From: Methylobacterium crusticola | Lineage (GTDB): Bacteria > Pseudomonadota > Alphaproteobacteria > Rhizobiales > Beijerinckiaceae | Assembly (NCBI RefSeq): GCF_003574465.1 | Contig: NZ_QOWC01000002.1 | Coordinates: forward strand, 36,821-100,820 | Direction: 5' to 3' | DNA: 64,000 nt | Shown: positions 44,278 to 53,773 of the stretch, piece after piece | Layout: each line of letters begins with the position of its first letter | Position numbering within the stretch: position 1 is the first letter of the stretch | Notes under the pieces: generated by a model | The model's database searches: none | Told to the model about the DNA's origin: nothing | Seen by the model: only the letters and a program-made list of their open reading frames with translations | Program-made: the position numbers and the translations under genes

Positions 44278-46188
44278 CTACGCGAGCCCGCGCTCCCGCA
44301 GGGAGGCCTCGATCTCCTCCAGCACGGCCGCGTCGTCGATGGTCGGCGGCACGGTCCAGGGCTCGCGGTCGGCGATCTTCTTCATGGTGCCGCGCAGGAT
44401 CTTGCCCGAGCGCGTCTTCGGCAGGCGGCCGACCGTGAGCGCCAGCTTGAAGGCCGCCACCGGCCCGATGCGCTCGCGCACCAGCGCCACCAGCTCGCGC
44501 TCGATCTCGCCGGGCCCGCGCTCGACCCCGGCCTTGAGCACCACGAAGCCGCAGGGCGCCTCGCCCTTGAGGGCGTCCCTGATGCCGATCACCGCGCACT
44601 CGGCGACGCCGGGATGGGAGGCCAGCACCTCCTCCATGCCCCCGGTGGAGAGGCGGTGGCCGGCGACGTTGATGATGTCGTCGGTGCGGCCCATGACGTA
44701 GACGTAGCCGTCGCGGTCGAGGAAGCCGGCATCCGAGGTGTTGTAGTAGCCCGGATAGGTGGCGAGGTAGCTCTCGCGGAAGCGCGCATCCTGCCGCCAG
44801 AGGGTCGGCAGGGCGCCCGGGGGCAGGGGCAGGCGGACCGCGAGGGTGCCCATCCGGTCGGGCCCGAGGGGCTTGCCGGCCTCGTCGAGCACCTGCACGT
44901 CCCAGCCCGGCATCGGCACGGTCGGGCTGCCGTGCTTCACCGGCAGGGCGCCGAGCCCGACGGGATTGGCGGCGATGGGCCAGCCGGTCTCGGTCTGCCA
45001 CCAATGGTCGATGACGGGCACGCCCAGGACGGCTTCAGCCCACGCGACGGTGTCGGGGTCGGCCCGCTCGCCGGCGAGGAACAGGCTGCGGAAGGCCGAG
45101 AGGTCGTGGCCCCGCATCAGCCTCGCCTCCGGGTCCTCCTTCCTCACCGCCCGCAGCGCCGTCGGCGCGGTGAACAGCGTGACGGCGCCGGTCTCGGCGA
45201 TCACGCGCCAGAAGGCGCCGGCGTCGGGCGTGCCGACCGGCTTGCCCTCGTACAGGACCGTGGTGCAGCCGTGCAGGAGCGGCCCGTACACGATGTAGGA
45301 GTGGCCCACGACCCAGCCGACGTCGGAGGCGCACCAGTAGGTCTCGCCGGGCGCGACGCCGTAGAGGTTCGGCATCGACCAGGCGAGGGCCACGAGGTAG
45401 CCGCCGGTGTCGCGCACCACGCCCTTGGGCTTGCCGGTGGTGCCCGACGTGTAGAGCACGTAGAGCGGATCGGTGGCGGAGACCGGCACGCACGGCGCCG
45501 CGCGGCCCGCCGCCCGGGCGGTCGCGACCGCCTCCGCCCAGTCCCGGTCGCGGCCCTCGACGAGGCTCGCGGGAGCTTGCGGGCGCTGGAGGATCAGGCA
45601 GGCGTCGGGCCGGTGGGCCGAGAGGCGGCAGGCCTCGTCGAGGAGCGGCTTGTAGGCGATCGTGCGGCCCGGCTCGATGCCGCAGGAGGCGGCGAGCACG
45701 ACCTTCGGGGCGGCATCCTCGATCCGGGCCGCGAGCTCCTTGGCGGCGAAGCCCCCGAACACCACGGAGTGCACGGCGCCGATCCGGGCGCAGGCCAGCA
45801 TGCCGGTGATCGCCTCCGGCACCATCGGCATGTAGAGCACGACCCGGTCGCCGCGCCCGACGCCGAGATCCTGGAGCACGGCCGCGAGGGCCGCGACCTC
45901 GTCCCTCAGCGCGGCGTAGGTGATCCGGCGCCGGCTGCCGGTGACGGGCGACTCGTACAGGATCGCCGCCTGGTCGCCCCGGCCGCCGGCGACGTGGCGG
46001 TCCACGGCGTTGTGGCAGGCATTGACCTCGCCGCCGACGAACCAGCGGCCGTAGACGCCGGCCCCGGGGTCGAACACCGTCCGGGCCGGCCGGACCCAGT
46101 CGATCGCCCGCGCGGCCTCGGCCCAGAACGTCTCGGGGTCCCGCGTCCAGGCGGCGTAGGCTTCGGGGTAGCGGCTCGCGGCCGGCAT
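44278..46188 (-). CDS. prpE: propionate--CoA ligase (acetyl-CoA synthetase family)
   Basis: A 636-residue enzyme, the usual PrpE length. The N terminus has YAAWTRDPETFWAEAARAID, and FVGGEVNACHNAVDRHV is the family's early motif. The phosphate loop is LYTSGTTGKPKGVVRDTGG; the 'VRDTGGY' continuation is specific to PrpE. WWQTETGWPI and the C-terminal acylation lysine in TRSGKILRGT are present. It activates propionate (and probably acetate or acrylate) with ATP and CoA. A GGAGGA ribosome site precedes the ATG at 46188. Confidence 0.94.
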   Translation of the reverse strand: MPAASRYPEAYAAWTRDPETFWAEAARAIDWVRPARTVFDPGAGVYGRWFVGGEVNACHNAVDRHVAGGRGDQAAILYESPVTGSRRRITYAALRDEVAALAAVLQDLGVGRGDRVVLYMPMVPEAITGMLACARIGAVHSVVFGGFAAKELAARIEDAAPKVVLAASCGIEPGRTIAYKPLLDEACRLSAHRPDACLILQRPQAPASLVEGRDRDWAEAVATARAAGRAAPCVPVSATDPLYVLYTSGTTGKPKGVVRDTGGYLVALAWSMPNLYGVAPGETYWCASDVGWVVGHSYIVYGPLLHGCTTVLYEGKPVGTPDAGAFWRVIAETGAVTLFTAPTALRAVRKEDPEARLMRGHDLSAFRSLFLAGERADPDTVAWAEAVLGVPVIDHWWQTETGWPIAANPVGLGALPVKHGSPTVPMPGWDVQVLDEAGKPLGPDRMGTLAVRLPLPPGALPTLWRQDARFRESYLATYPGYYNTSDAGFLDRDGYVYVMGRTDDIINVAGHRLSTGGMEEVLASHPGVAECAVIGIRDALKGEAPCGFVVLKAGVERGPGEIERELVALVRERIGPVAAFKLALTVGRLPKTRSGKILRGTMKKIADREPWTVPPTIDDAAVLEEIEASLRERGLA

Positions 46189-46397
46189 GGCGTGTCCTCC
46201 CGGGCGTCGTCCTGGCCGCGACGGCCGGGCGGGATCTTCCGGGAATCCGGCCGCCGCGGCAAGGCGCCCGGCGCCGGCGCGGGGGGATGCGGGACGCCGC
46301 CGGGGCCGGTCGGCGGCGTCGCGGCCGGAGGGCCGGGTCGGCGGCGTCGGCCCGGGCGCCGAGGAGCCGAAGGGCGCCGCGCCGGCTCCTCGGCGCC

Positions 46398-47540
46398 TCA
46401 CGAGGCCCCCGGGAGGCTCCCGTCGCGGTGTCCCGCCGCCCCGGCGGGCCCGGGCGCGCTTCCGGCGGGCGGGACCGCCGGACCGGCCGGATCCCCGTCC
46501 GGCGGGCCGTCGTCCGGCGGGCCGTCGTCCGGGGAGACCGGCGCGCCGTCCGCCGCAAGCCGCGGGCGGAGCTGATCGACCGCGAACTTCACGACCGGGT
46601 AGCCGACGAGGTCCGCGAGGGCGAGGCCGAGGATCAGGCCCTTGACCCGCGCGTCGATGCCGGCGGCGCGCAGCTGGTCGATCTGCTGGTGGAGCTGCTC
46701 CACGGCGCCCGCCGGCACCGTCCGGCAGAGGGCGAAGCAGAGCGGGGGGAGCGAGGTCGCCGCTGTCTCGAAATCGAGGTTCTCCAGCAGCGCCGCGCTC
46801 CTGGTCGCGTCCTGCTCCTCCAGGGCAGGGTCGTCGCCGATGAAACCCTTCAGGTCCGTCACGGCCTGGCGCAGCACGCCCGTGCCGACGACGTTCATCA
46901 GGGCGAGACCGAGGTTGAGGGCGCGGATGCGCGGCTTCATCTCGACCGCCGCGAGGTCCTTCACCTGCTCGGCCAGGTCCTTCTGCTCCTGGGGCGGCAC
47001 GTTCTGCATCAGGGCGAAGCAGTAGGCCGGGAGCGGGATCCGGGCCCGGTCGAAGGAGACGCCGCTCATGATCGCCGCCACGGCGACGCCGCGCGGGGCC
47101 GCGATGTCGCGGTCGATGGCACGGTCGGACGCGAAGAGGAGCGTGTCGAGGATGATCGACGGACCGATCCCCAGGTCCCCGTCGACCGTCTTGATCTTGA
47201 ACAGCGAGGAGCGGAACAGCGCGACAGCGCCGAACCCGGCGGCCAGGACGAGAAAGAGCTTCTGCTTCCCGGGCGTCGTCGCCAGGTCCTTGAACAGCCA
47301 GTCCGGCTCGATCAGCCGCAGGCAGGCCAGCATCGTGAGGCCGATGAGGACGTTGATCGCGATGTAGAGGAGGGCCGGCCCGCTGCGGACCGCGCGCCAG
47401 GGATCGTCCCGGTAGCGCGCGATGATCTCCACCGTCCCGACCAGGAGGCCGATCAGGCCGACCCAGACCCACGAGGGGGGTTCCGACAGCGGGGCGAGCC
47501 CGGCGATCAGCACGGCGACAGCTTGATCGCAGACCGCCAT
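46398..47540 (-). CDS. membrane protein of unknown function with acidic Pro-rich tail
   Basis: A 380-residue protein. Three or four hydrophobic segments (about 5-20, 23-41, 56-74 and 92-110) form an N-terminal membrane domain. A soluble part of about 200 residues follows, with two similar sections: one around LPAYCFALMQNVPPQEQKDL and one around LPPLCFALCRTVPAGAVEQL. The shared 'LP-x-x-CFAL-x-x-x-VP' suggests an internal duplication. The C terminus is Asp/Pro/Gly-rich, partly from a 15-base DNA repeat (DDGPP units). I recognise no family. The ATG at 47540 is preferred over a TTG nine codons upstream. Confidence 0.6.
   Translation of the reverse strand: MAVCDQAVAVLIAGLAPLSEPPSWVWVGLIGLLVGTVEIIARYRDDPWRAVRSGPALLYIAINVLIGLTMLACLRLIEPDWLFKDLATTPGKQKLFLVLAAGFGAVALFRSSLFKIKTVDGDLGIGPSIILDTLLFASDRAIDRDIAAPRGVAVAAIMSGVSFDRARIPLPAYCFALMQNVPPQEQKDLAEQVKDLAAVEMKPRIRALNLGLALMNVVGTGVLRQAVTDLKGFIGDDPALEEQDATRSAALLENLDFETAATSLPPLCFALCRTVPAGAVEQLHQQIDQLRAAGIDARVKGLILGLALADLVGYPVVKFAVDQLRPRLAADGAPVSPDDGPPDDGPPDGDPAGPAVPPAGSAPGPAGAAGHRDGSLPGAS
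46497..46526. repeat. 15-base in-frame tandem repeat, two copies plus part
   Basis: GTCCGGCGGGCCGTC occurs at 46497-46511 and 46512-46526, then begins a third time. It encodes the DDGPP units in the tail of the membrane protein gene. The period keeps the frame. Confidence 0.85.
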
Positions 47541-47655
47541 GCCCGCCCATCGCTTCAATGCCGGCAAGCTTAGGTCCTGGCCGGGACGCCGGTCTACGAT
47601 CTCCCGATTGCAAAAATCGCGCGGGTTGCGGCGCGCCGGCGCCGCTCCGCGCGGC

Positions 47656-48018
47656 TCAGGCCATCTGCCGGCCGAGCGGCGTCAGCCGGAACGCCCGCGC
47701 GCCGTCGCGGGCGCGGTCCGTGGGCTCGAGCAGGCCGGTCTCGACGCCACGGTGGAGCGTCGTCGCCAGGGCGTCGAGGGCGAGGCGCGTGTGCCCGGCG
47801 AGCTCGACGATCGTCGCCGGCTCGCCGGCGGCGCCGACCGACCTCACCACCGCCGCGAGGGCGTCGGGCACCGGCCGCGCCGCGGCCCGCGCCCCGAAGG
47901 CGAGGCTCGCGCCGAGGGCCGGATTGGTCGCCGCCAGGGCGGCGCCGCGCCGGCGGGGCTGGTCCTGGACGGCATTGAGGAAGGCGCCGAAGATGTCGGC
48001 GGAAGGCTTGCCGGACAC
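47656..48018 (-). CDS. small protein with possible winged-helix fold
   Basis: A 120-residue protein starting at GTG 48018, with GGAGG eight bases upstream, which strongly supports this start. The sequence begins VSGKPSADIFGAFLNAVQ. From VPDALAAVVRSVGAAGEPATI to LLEPTDRARDGARAFRLTPLG it reads like a winged-helix: a helix, TIVELAGHTRLALDALATTL as a helix-turn-helix candidate, and a wing ending RLTPLGRQ, as in MarR/PadR proteins. It lacks clear DNA-binding basic residues. A regulatory role is only a suggestion. It is divergent from the acyl-CoA synthetase gene. Confidence 0.6.
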   Translation of the reverse strand: MSGKPSADIFGAFLNAVQDQPRRRGAALAATNPALGASLAFGARAAARPVPDALAAVVRSVGAAGEPATIVELAGHTRLALDALATTLHRGVETGLLEPTDRARDGARAFRLTPLGRQMA

Positions 48019-48210
48019 GGTCTGCGCCTCCAGGGGATCCGAAGCGTCCCTTGCGTCAGGATAGGCGCGCGCGGGCCGCCCGGCAAGGGTGGTCTTGAAT
48101 CGCCGCCCGGTCCCGGGCGGTCCCGGCTCCAACTTTCCGCATCGTTTTTCCCGCCGGGCCTGCCACATTCCGCGGAACGATGCTTAGGGTCGTTCCGGGA
48201 GGTGATGCCC

Positions 48211-49839
48211 ATGCCCAGCGCGATGTACGATCACGGCCTCGACCGGAACCCGGCGAACCACCAGCCCCTCACGCCCCTGAGCTTCCTGGAGCGGGCGGCC
48301 TCGGTGTTTCCCGACCACGTCGCGGTCGTCCACGGCCCCCTGCGGCGCAGCTACCGCGAGCTCTACGCCCGCTGCCGGCGGCTCGCCTCGGCGCTCGCGG
48401 CCCGCGGCATTGGCCGGGGCGACACCGTGGCGGTGATGCTCGCCAACGCGCCCGCGATGATCGAGTGCCATTACGGCGTGCCGATGACCGGGGCGGTGCT
48501 GAACACGCTCAACACCCGGCTCGACCCCGCGATCCTGGCCTTCTGCCTCGACCACGGCGAGGCCAAGGTGGTAATCACCGACCGGGAGTTTTCCCGCACG
48601 ATGGGGCCGGCGCTCGCCCGGGCCGGGGCGCACCCGCTGGTGATCGACTACGACGACCCGGAATACGCCGGCGAGGGCGAGCGCCTCGGCACGATCGAGT
48701 ACGAGGACTTCCTCGCGGGGGGCGACCCGGAGCACGCCTGGGTCATGCCGGGCGACGAGTGGGACGCGATCGCCCTGAACTACACGTCCGGCACCACGGG
48801 CGACCCGAAGGGGGTGGTCTACCACCACCGGGGCGCGGCCCTGCTCGCCGTCGGCAACGTGGTCACGGGGACGCTCGGCCGGCATCCGGTCTACCTCTGG
48901 ACGCTGCCGATGTTCCACTGCAACGGCTGGTGCTTTCCCTGGACCCTCTCGGTGGTGGCCGGCACCCATGTCTGCCTGCGCCAGGTGCGCGCGAAGGCGA
49001 TGTACGACGCCATCGCGGATCACGGCGTCACGCACCTGTGCGGGGCGCCCATCGTGATGTCGCTCCTCATCAACGCGCCGGAGGCCGAGCGCCGCCCCCT
49101 GCCCCGCCGGGTCGCGTTCTTCACGGCCGCGGCGCCGCCGCCCGAATCCGTGCTCTCCGGCATGGCGGAGGCGGGGTTCGACGTCACCCACCTGTACGGC
49201 CTCACCGAGACCTACGGCCCGGCGGTGGTGAACGAGTGGCACGCGGAGTGGGACGCCCTGACGGCGCCCGAGCAGGCCGCCCGCAAGGCCCGCCAGGGCG
49301 TGCGCTACCCGCCCCTCGAGGCCCTCGCGGTGCTCGATCCCGACACGATGGCGCCGGTGCCGGCGGACGGCGAGACGCTCGGGGAGGTGATGTTCCGCGG
49401 CAACGTGGTGATGCGCGGCTACCTCAAGAACCCGGCCGCCACGCAGGCGGCGTTCCAGGGCGGCTGGTTCCATTCCGGCGACCTCGGGGTGAGGCACCCG
49501 GACGGCTACGTCCAGCTCAAGGACCGCTCGAAGGACATCATCATCTCGGGGGGCGAGAACATCTCGTCCATCGAGGTCGAGGAGGCTCTGTTCAAGCACC
49601 CGGCGGTGGCCGCGGCCGCGGTCGTGGCCAAGCCCGACGACAGGTGGGGCGAGACGCCCTGCGCCTTCGTGGAGCTGAAGGGCTCGGAGATGGTCTCGGC
49701 GGAGGAGCTGATCGGCTGGTGCCGCGGATCGCTCGCCGGCTACAAGGTGCCCCGGCACATCGTGTTCACGGAGCTTCCCAAGACCTCGACCGGCAAGGTC
49801 CAGAAGTTCGTGCTGCGGGAGATGGCGAAGGCGATCTGA
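48211..49839 (+). CDS. medium/long-chain acyl-CoA synthetase (AMP-binding family)
   Basis: A 542-residue ligase. Start is the ATG at 48211, which has GGGAGG at a normal 8-base distance; the ATG at 48205 is too close to it. The N terminus MPSAMYDHGLDRNPANHQPL is typical of this subgroup. The phosphate loop is NYTSGTTGDPKGVVYHHRG, then YLWTLPMFHCNGWCFPW, YGLTETYGPA, and the hinge KDRSKDIIISGGENIS; the C-terminal lysine is in KTSTGKVQK. It activates a carboxylic acid with ATP and CoA. The divergent gap holds an AT-rich block (CATCGTTTTTCC) that may be its promoter. Confidence 0.93.
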   Translation: MPSAMYDHGLDRNPANHQPLTPLSFLERAASVFPDHVAVVHGPLRRSYRELYARCRRLASALAARGIGRGDTVAVMLANAPAMIECHYGVPMTGAVLNTLNTRLDPAILAFCLDHGEAKVVITDREFSRTMGPALARAGAHPLVIDYDDPEYAGEGERLGTIEYEDFLAGGDPEHAWVMPGDEWDAIALNYTSGTTGDPKGVVYHHRGAALLAVGNVVTGTLGRHPVYLWTLPMFHCNGWCFPWTLSVVAGTHVCLRQVRAKAMYDAIADHGVTHLCGAPIVMSLLINAPEAERRPLPRRVAFFTAAAPPPESVLSGMAEAGFDVTHLYGLTETYGPAVVNEWHAEWDALTAPEQAARKARQGVRYPPLEALAVLDPDTMAPVPADGETLGEVMFRGNVVMRGYLKNPAATQAAFQGGWFHSGDLGVRHPDGYVQLKDRSKDIIISGGENISSIEVEEALFKHPAVAAAAVVAKPDDRWGETPCAFVELKGSEMVSAEELIGWCRGSLAGYKVPRHIVFTELPKTSTGKVQKFVLREMAKAI

Positions 49840-49869
49840 GGGCGGATCCGGTCAGGCCGGGGCGGACGG

Positions 49870-49898
49870 GCCGCCGCGTCGAACGCGGGCGCGGCGGC
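49870..49898. terminator. bidirectional terminator-like hairpin
   Basis: GCCGCCGCG and CGCGGCGGC pair over 9 bases with an 11-base loop, in the 78-base gap between the convergent acyl-CoA synthetase and DUF465 genes. Confidence 0.4.
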
Positions 49899-49917
49899 AC
49901 AGAGGTGCCTCGCGCGG

Positions 49918-50103
49918 CTAGTGCACCACGCGGCTGGAGGTGGTGCGCAGGCGATTGATCTCGTCCTTGAGGTGGAGCTTGCGTCGCTTGAGCTCTACGA
50001 TCCGGAGATCATCCGTGGACGGATGGGTGATCGCGTCCTGGATCTCGCGCTCCAAGGCTTCGTGCTTGCGCTCGAGTTCGGACAGATGCGTGTGCAGCGA
50101 CAT
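49918..50103 (-). CDS. YdcH/DUF465 family small coiled-coil protein
   Basis: A 61-residue protein, MSLHTHLSELERKHEALERE then IVELKRRKLHLKDEINRLR. The charged heptads and the 'LKRRKLxLKDEI' motif define DUF465. Function is unknown. It is divergent from a second DUF465 gene 245 bases away. A GGAGG ribosome site (CCTCC on the plus strand at 50107-50117) fits the ATG at 50103. Confidence 0.9.
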   Translation of the reverse strand: MSLHTHLSELERKHEALEREIQDAITHPSTDDLRIVELKRRKLHLKDEINRLRTTSSRVVH

Positions 50104-50348
50104 CAGCCAGTGCCTCCTGTCATGTGAGTGACACGCGCGAGCCTGCCACAGGCGGCGGGCCGTGTCGAAGGCATTCGATGCTGCACTGCGTGACGGCTCG
50201 GCCGTACCCCCCGCGGTCCCGCCGCGGGAAGCCCCCGGGGCCCCTCCGGCGGGACCCCGCAGGGCCTCCGGGGGCGCCCCGCGCCGGCCTTGCTGGATCC
50301 CGGGGGCTGGTACATGTTTCGCCGCGGAGCTTCCGGGATGGGACGTCA

Positions 50349-50567
50349 ATGTCGTTCGAGTTGAGTGCGGAATCGGCGGCCGAGTACGAGACCGAGCTGG
50401 CGCGGCTGCGGGAGGAGCACCGCGACCTCGACGACGCGATCGAGGCCCTGGCCCGCATGGTCGCCGGGGACCGGATCCAGCTTCAACGCCTCAAGAAGCG
50501 CAAGCTCGCCCTGCGCGACCGGATCAGCTTCCTGGAGGACCAGCTCACCCCGGACATCATCGCCTGA
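50349..50567 (+). CDS. second YdcH/DUF465 family small coiled-coil protein
   Basis: A 72-residue protein, [20 protein letters not shown] then [20 protein letters not shown]. The same '[12 protein letters not shown]' motif as its divergent neighbour marks DUF465, but the N-terminal half is unrelated at sequence level. GGGA lies ten bases before the ATG. It is followed by purE after a 140-base gap. Confidence 0.9.
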   Translation: MSFELSAESAAEYETELARLREEHRDLDDAIEALARMVAGDRIQLQRLKKRKLALRDRISFLEDQLTPDIIA

Positions 50568-50707
50568 CGGGCCGGCCCGGGGCCCGGCCGGCCTCCGCGG
50601 GCCGGCCGGGCCCCGGGGACGGAGCGGCTTGCGGCCGCGTGGGCGCGCCGCTACTGCGGGAGGATCGGCGTTCGTCCGGGCGCCGCCCGGTTGCGGGAGG
50701 AAGTTGC

Positions 50708-51211
50708 GTGACGATGGCGGCACCGCCCCCCGTGGCGGTCATCATGGGCAGCCAGTCCGACTGGGCCACGATGCGGCACGCGGCCGAGACCCTCGACGCG
50801 CTCGGCATCGCGTACGACGCCCGCATCGTCTCGGCCCACCGGACCCCCGACCGGCTCGTGGCCTTCGCCAAGGGCGCCAAGGCGGCGGGCTTTCGCGTCG
50901 TGATCGCCGGCGCCGGCGGGGCGGCCCACCTGCCCGGCATGGCCGCCGCGATGACGCCGCTGCCGGTCTTCGGCGTGCCCGTGGAATCGAAGGCGCTCTC
51001 CGGGCAGGACAGCCTCCTGTCGATCGTGCAGATGCCCGCCGGCATCCCGGTCGGCACCCTGGCGATCGGGCGGGCCGGCGCCGTCAACGCGGCCCTGCTC
51101 GCCGCCGCGGTGCTGGCGCTCGCGGATGACGGGCTCGCGGCCCGCCTCGAGGCCTGGCGGACGCGCCAGAGCGAGGCCGTGGCCGAGCGGCCCGACCCGG
51201 GCGCGCCATGA
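50708..51211 (+). CDS. purE: N5-carboxyaminoimidazole ribonucleotide mutase
   Basis: A 167-residue enzyme moving the carboxyl group of N5-CAIR to C4 in purine synthesis. Motifs are [39 protein letters not shown] and [20 protein letters not shown] 50708 is preferred because GGAGGA ends six bases before it; ATG at 50714 is two codons later. Its stop overlaps purK by four bases, the standard purEK pair. Confidence 0.97.
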   Translation: MTMAAPPPVAVIMGSQSDWATMRHAAETLDALGIAYDARIVSAHRTPDRLVAFAKGAKAAGFRVVIAGAGGAAHLPGMAAAMTPLPVFGVPVESKALSGQDSLLSIVQMPAGIPVGTLAIGRAGAVNAALLAAAVLALADDGLAARLEAWRTRQSEAVAERPDPGAP

Positions 51212-52347
51212 CGGGCCCGACGCCCCCCCGTGCCGCCGCCATCGCGCCCGGCGCCACGATCGGCATCGTCGGCGGCGGCCAGCTCGGGCGCATGATCGCC
51301 ATCGCGGCCGCGCAGTACGGCCTCAGGGCGCACGTCTACGCGCCCGATCCCGACAGCCCGGCCTTCGAGGTCTCGGGCGCCCGCACGGTGGCGGCCTACG
51401 ACGACGCGGAGGCGCTCGCCGCCTTCGCCCGGGCGGTGGACGTGGTCACCTACGAGTTCGAGAACATTCCCCGGCGCACGGCCGAGATCCTGGCCGGGCA
51501 CCGGCCCCTGCACCCGAGCGCCCACGCCCTCGCGACCACGCAGGACCGCCTGGCGGAGAAGACCTTCGTGGCCGGGCTCGGGATCGCCACGGCGCCGTTC
51601 CGGGCCGTCGACGACGCGGCCGCGCTCGCCGGTGCGGTCGCGGAGATCGGCCGCCCGGCGGTGCTCAAGACCCGGCGCTTCGGCTACGACGGCAAGGGCC
51701 AGCGCATGCTGCGCCCGGACGAGGCCCTCGATCCCGCCGCCGTGATGGCGTCCCTGCGCGGCCAGCCCTGCATCCTCGAGGGCTTCGTGCCCTTCGACCG
51801 CGAGATCTCGGTGGTGGCGGCCCGCACGGCGGACGGCGCCTTCTCGGCCTACGACCCCTGCGCCAACGAGCACCGCCACCACATCCTGGCCCGCACCGTG
51901 GTGCCCGCCCCCGGGATGGCGCCCGAGACCGCCGCCGAGGCGGTGGCGGTGGCGCGCACGATCGCGGACGCCCTCGGCTACGTCGGCGTGCTCGCGGTCG
52001 AGATGTTCCTGGTGCGGGAGGCCGGCGGCCGGTCCCGGGTGGTCGTCAACGAGATCGCCCCGCGGGTGCACAATTCCGGGCACTGGACCATCGAGGGCGC
52101 CCTGACCTCGCAATTCGCCCAGCACGTCCGGGCCATCTGCGGCTGGCCGCTCGGCGGCACCGCCCGCCTCGGCGCCGGGGTCGAGATGCTGAACCTCGTC
52201 GGCGACGAGGCCGAGAGCTGGGCCGCGCTCCTCGCCGAGCCGGACAGCCACCTCCACCTCTACGGCAAGGGCGAGGCCCGCCCGGGCCGCAAGATGGGCC
52301 ACGTCACCCGGGTGAAGCCCGGCCCGGGGGAAACCCGGCCCGGGTGA
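51208..52347 (+). CDS. purK: N5-carboxyaminoimidazole ribonucleotide synthase
   Basis: A 379-residue ATP-grasp enzyme making N5-CAIR from AIR, bicarbonate and ATP. Motifs are [17 protein letters not shown] at the N terminus, [20 protein letters not shown] (ATP grasp), and [18 protein letters not shown]. The last 11 residues ([11 protein letters not shown]) are encoded by a 16-base tandem repeat that also supplies the stop codon. ATGA overlap with purE ensures coupling. Confidence 0.97.
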   Translation: MTGPTPPRAAAIAPGATIGIVGGGQLGRMIAIAAAQYGLRAHVYAPDPDSPAFEVSGARTVAAYDDAEALAAFARAVDVVTYEFENIPRRTAEILAGHRPLHPSAHALATTQDRLAEKTFVAGLGIATAPFRAVDDAAALAGAVAEIGRPAVLKTRRFGYDGKGQRMLRPDEALDPAAVMASLRGQPCILEGFVPFDREISVVAARTADGAFSAYDPCANEHRHHILARTVVPAPGMAPETAAEAVAVARTIADALGYVGVLAVEMFLVREAGGRSRVVVNEIAPRVHNSGHWTIEGALTSQFAQHVRAICGWPLGGTARLGAGVEMLNLVGDEAESWAALLAEPDSHLHLYGKGEARPGRKMGHVTRVKPGPGETRPG

Positions 52348-52402
52348 CGCCTAGCCCGGGTGGAGCCCGGCCCGGGTGGAGCCCGGCCGGGTGAGGCCCG
52401 AG
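52308..52402. repeat. 16-base tandem repeat, about six copies, over the purK stop codon
   Basis: Units start at 52308, 52324, 52340, 52356, 52372 and 52388. CCGGGTGGAGCCCGGC is the cleanest form. The purK stop (TGA, 52345-52347) lies in unit three. The following 265 bases up to the lipoprotein gene are GC-rich, with no gene and no clear promoter. Confidence 0.92.
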
Positions 52403-52667
52403 GGCCACACCGGGACGGCGCCGGGGCCCGTCCGGGGGCCTGCGCCCGCGCCAGCCACACCTTCGCCACATCGGCCCGCACAAGCGTCGAGGCGCGCGCC
52501 GCTTAAGCCGGCGTTCATCCCGATCCGGAATGGTCGTCCGGCACCGGGGCGGATGCGGGCGCGGCGTGTGGATGCACCACGAGGGCGCGCGACGCCCCGT
52601 AGGGTGCCGGATCGATGCGATGGTGCGCGGCGCTCGACCAGGCGGCGCCGCCCCGGGGGAACGGGCG

Positions 52668-53549
52668 ATGAACTCTGTGATCGTGCTGACTTGCGTCAAG
52701 CCGGCGGCCCGGGTGCTCGGGGCGACGATGCTGACGGCGCTGCTGCTCGGCGGCTGCGACACCGTCAGCCGCGCCACCTCGGCCCGGCAATTCGCCGTGC
52801 TGGAGACCGACAAGACGGGCGCGACCGAGGTCAACATCGCGTCGCTCTCCGACGTGATCCAGCGCAACCCGAGCGACGCGGCGGCCTACAACACCCGCGG
52901 GGCGGCCTACGCCCGCGCCGGCAATTACGGCGAGGCCGTCACGGACTTCACCAAGGCGATCCAGCTCGACCCGAACTCGGCCTCCGCGTACGGCAACCGG
53001 GCCCTGGCCTACCGGCAATCCGGGCGCAACGACGCCGCGCTCCAGGATTTCTCGAAGGCCATCGCGGCCGACCCGAACTACACGGCGGCCTATATCGGCC
53101 GCGCCAACCTCCAGCGGGCCCAGGGCAACTACGAGGCGGCCTACGCCGACCTGAGCCAGGCGATCCGCCTGACGCCGGAATCGGCCGAGGCCTACCACGC
53201 CCGCGGCCTCGTGCGGCAGGCCCAGGGGCAGCACCGGGCGGCGATCGGCGACTTCGACGCCGCCATCGACCGCAACCCCTTCGTCAGCGCGCCCTACGCC
53301 GCCCGCGGCCAGAGCCTGATCGCCACGAACCAGTACGACAAGGCGATCGAGGACTACAACGCGGCGCTGAACGTCAACAACAAGGACGCGGATTCCTGGG
53401 CCTATCGCGGCGTCGCCTACGAGAAGTCGGGCCGCCGCCAGGAGGCGCTGGAGAGCTACCAGCGCGCCACCGCCATCGACCAGGCGAACCCGGTGGCCCG
53501 CCAGGGCCTCGGCCGGGTGCAGGGCGGGATGGCGTCCCTGTTCCGGTGA
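52668..53549 (+). CDS. tetratricopeptide repeat lipoprotein
   Basis: A 293-residue protein. The signal peptide has a lipobox ALLLGGC, so Cys30 is the likely lipidated residue. About six TPR units follow, such as AAAYNTRGAAYARAGNYGEA, SASAYGNRALAYRQSGRNDA and ADSWAYRGVAYEKSGRRQEA. It resembles the NlpI group, which scaffolds cell-wall hydrolases at the outer membrane, but the link is by fold only. A GGGGGA ribosome site precedes the ATG at 52668. It is probably monocistronic. Confidence 0.9.
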   Translation: MNSVIVLTCVKPAARVLGATMLTALLLGGCDTVSRATSARQFAVLETDKTGATEVNIASLSDVIQRNPSDAAAYNTRGAAYARAGNYGEAVTDFTKAIQLDPNSASAYGNRALAYRQSGRNDAALQDFSKAIAADPNYTAAYIGRANLQRAQGNYEAAYADLSQAIRLTPESAEAYHARGLVRQAQGQHRAAIGDFDAAIDRNPFVSAPYAARGQSLIATNQYDKAIEDYNAALNVNNKDADSWAYRGVAYEKSGRRQEALESYQRATAIDQANPVARQGLGRVQGGMASLFR

Positions 53550-53550
53550 T

Positions 53551-53610
53551 CGACGTCGCCGGCCCGGTGACGGCGTCGCCGGCCCGGTGAGGGCGTCGCC
53601 GGCCCGGTGA
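53551..53610. repeat. 20-base tandem repeat, three copies, just after the TPR gene stop
   Basis: Units at 53551-53570, 53571-53590 and 53591-53610 share GCGTCGCCGGCCCGGTGA. Each ends in CCGGTGA, the same seven bases that carry the real stop at 53543-53549. Confidence 0.9.
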
Positions 53611-53773
53611 GGGCCGGCCGCGTGCCGGCCGATCCGGCCGCGCGCCGCGTTCCGCCCCCGGAAGCGGGCGGGCGCACGGCCGGGGCGAGCTCTCCCGGTG
53701 CCCCTGCCCTCGCCAGCGCCGCAATCCTGTGCTCAAAGGGCGCGACCTCACGCCAGCCGGGCTTCTCCGATCG

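Noticed and set aside
52308..52402. Repeat array considered as a CRISPR
   Set aside because: Units are directly adjacent with no spacers, only 16 bases long, and no cas genes are present. The same applies to all other arrays here.
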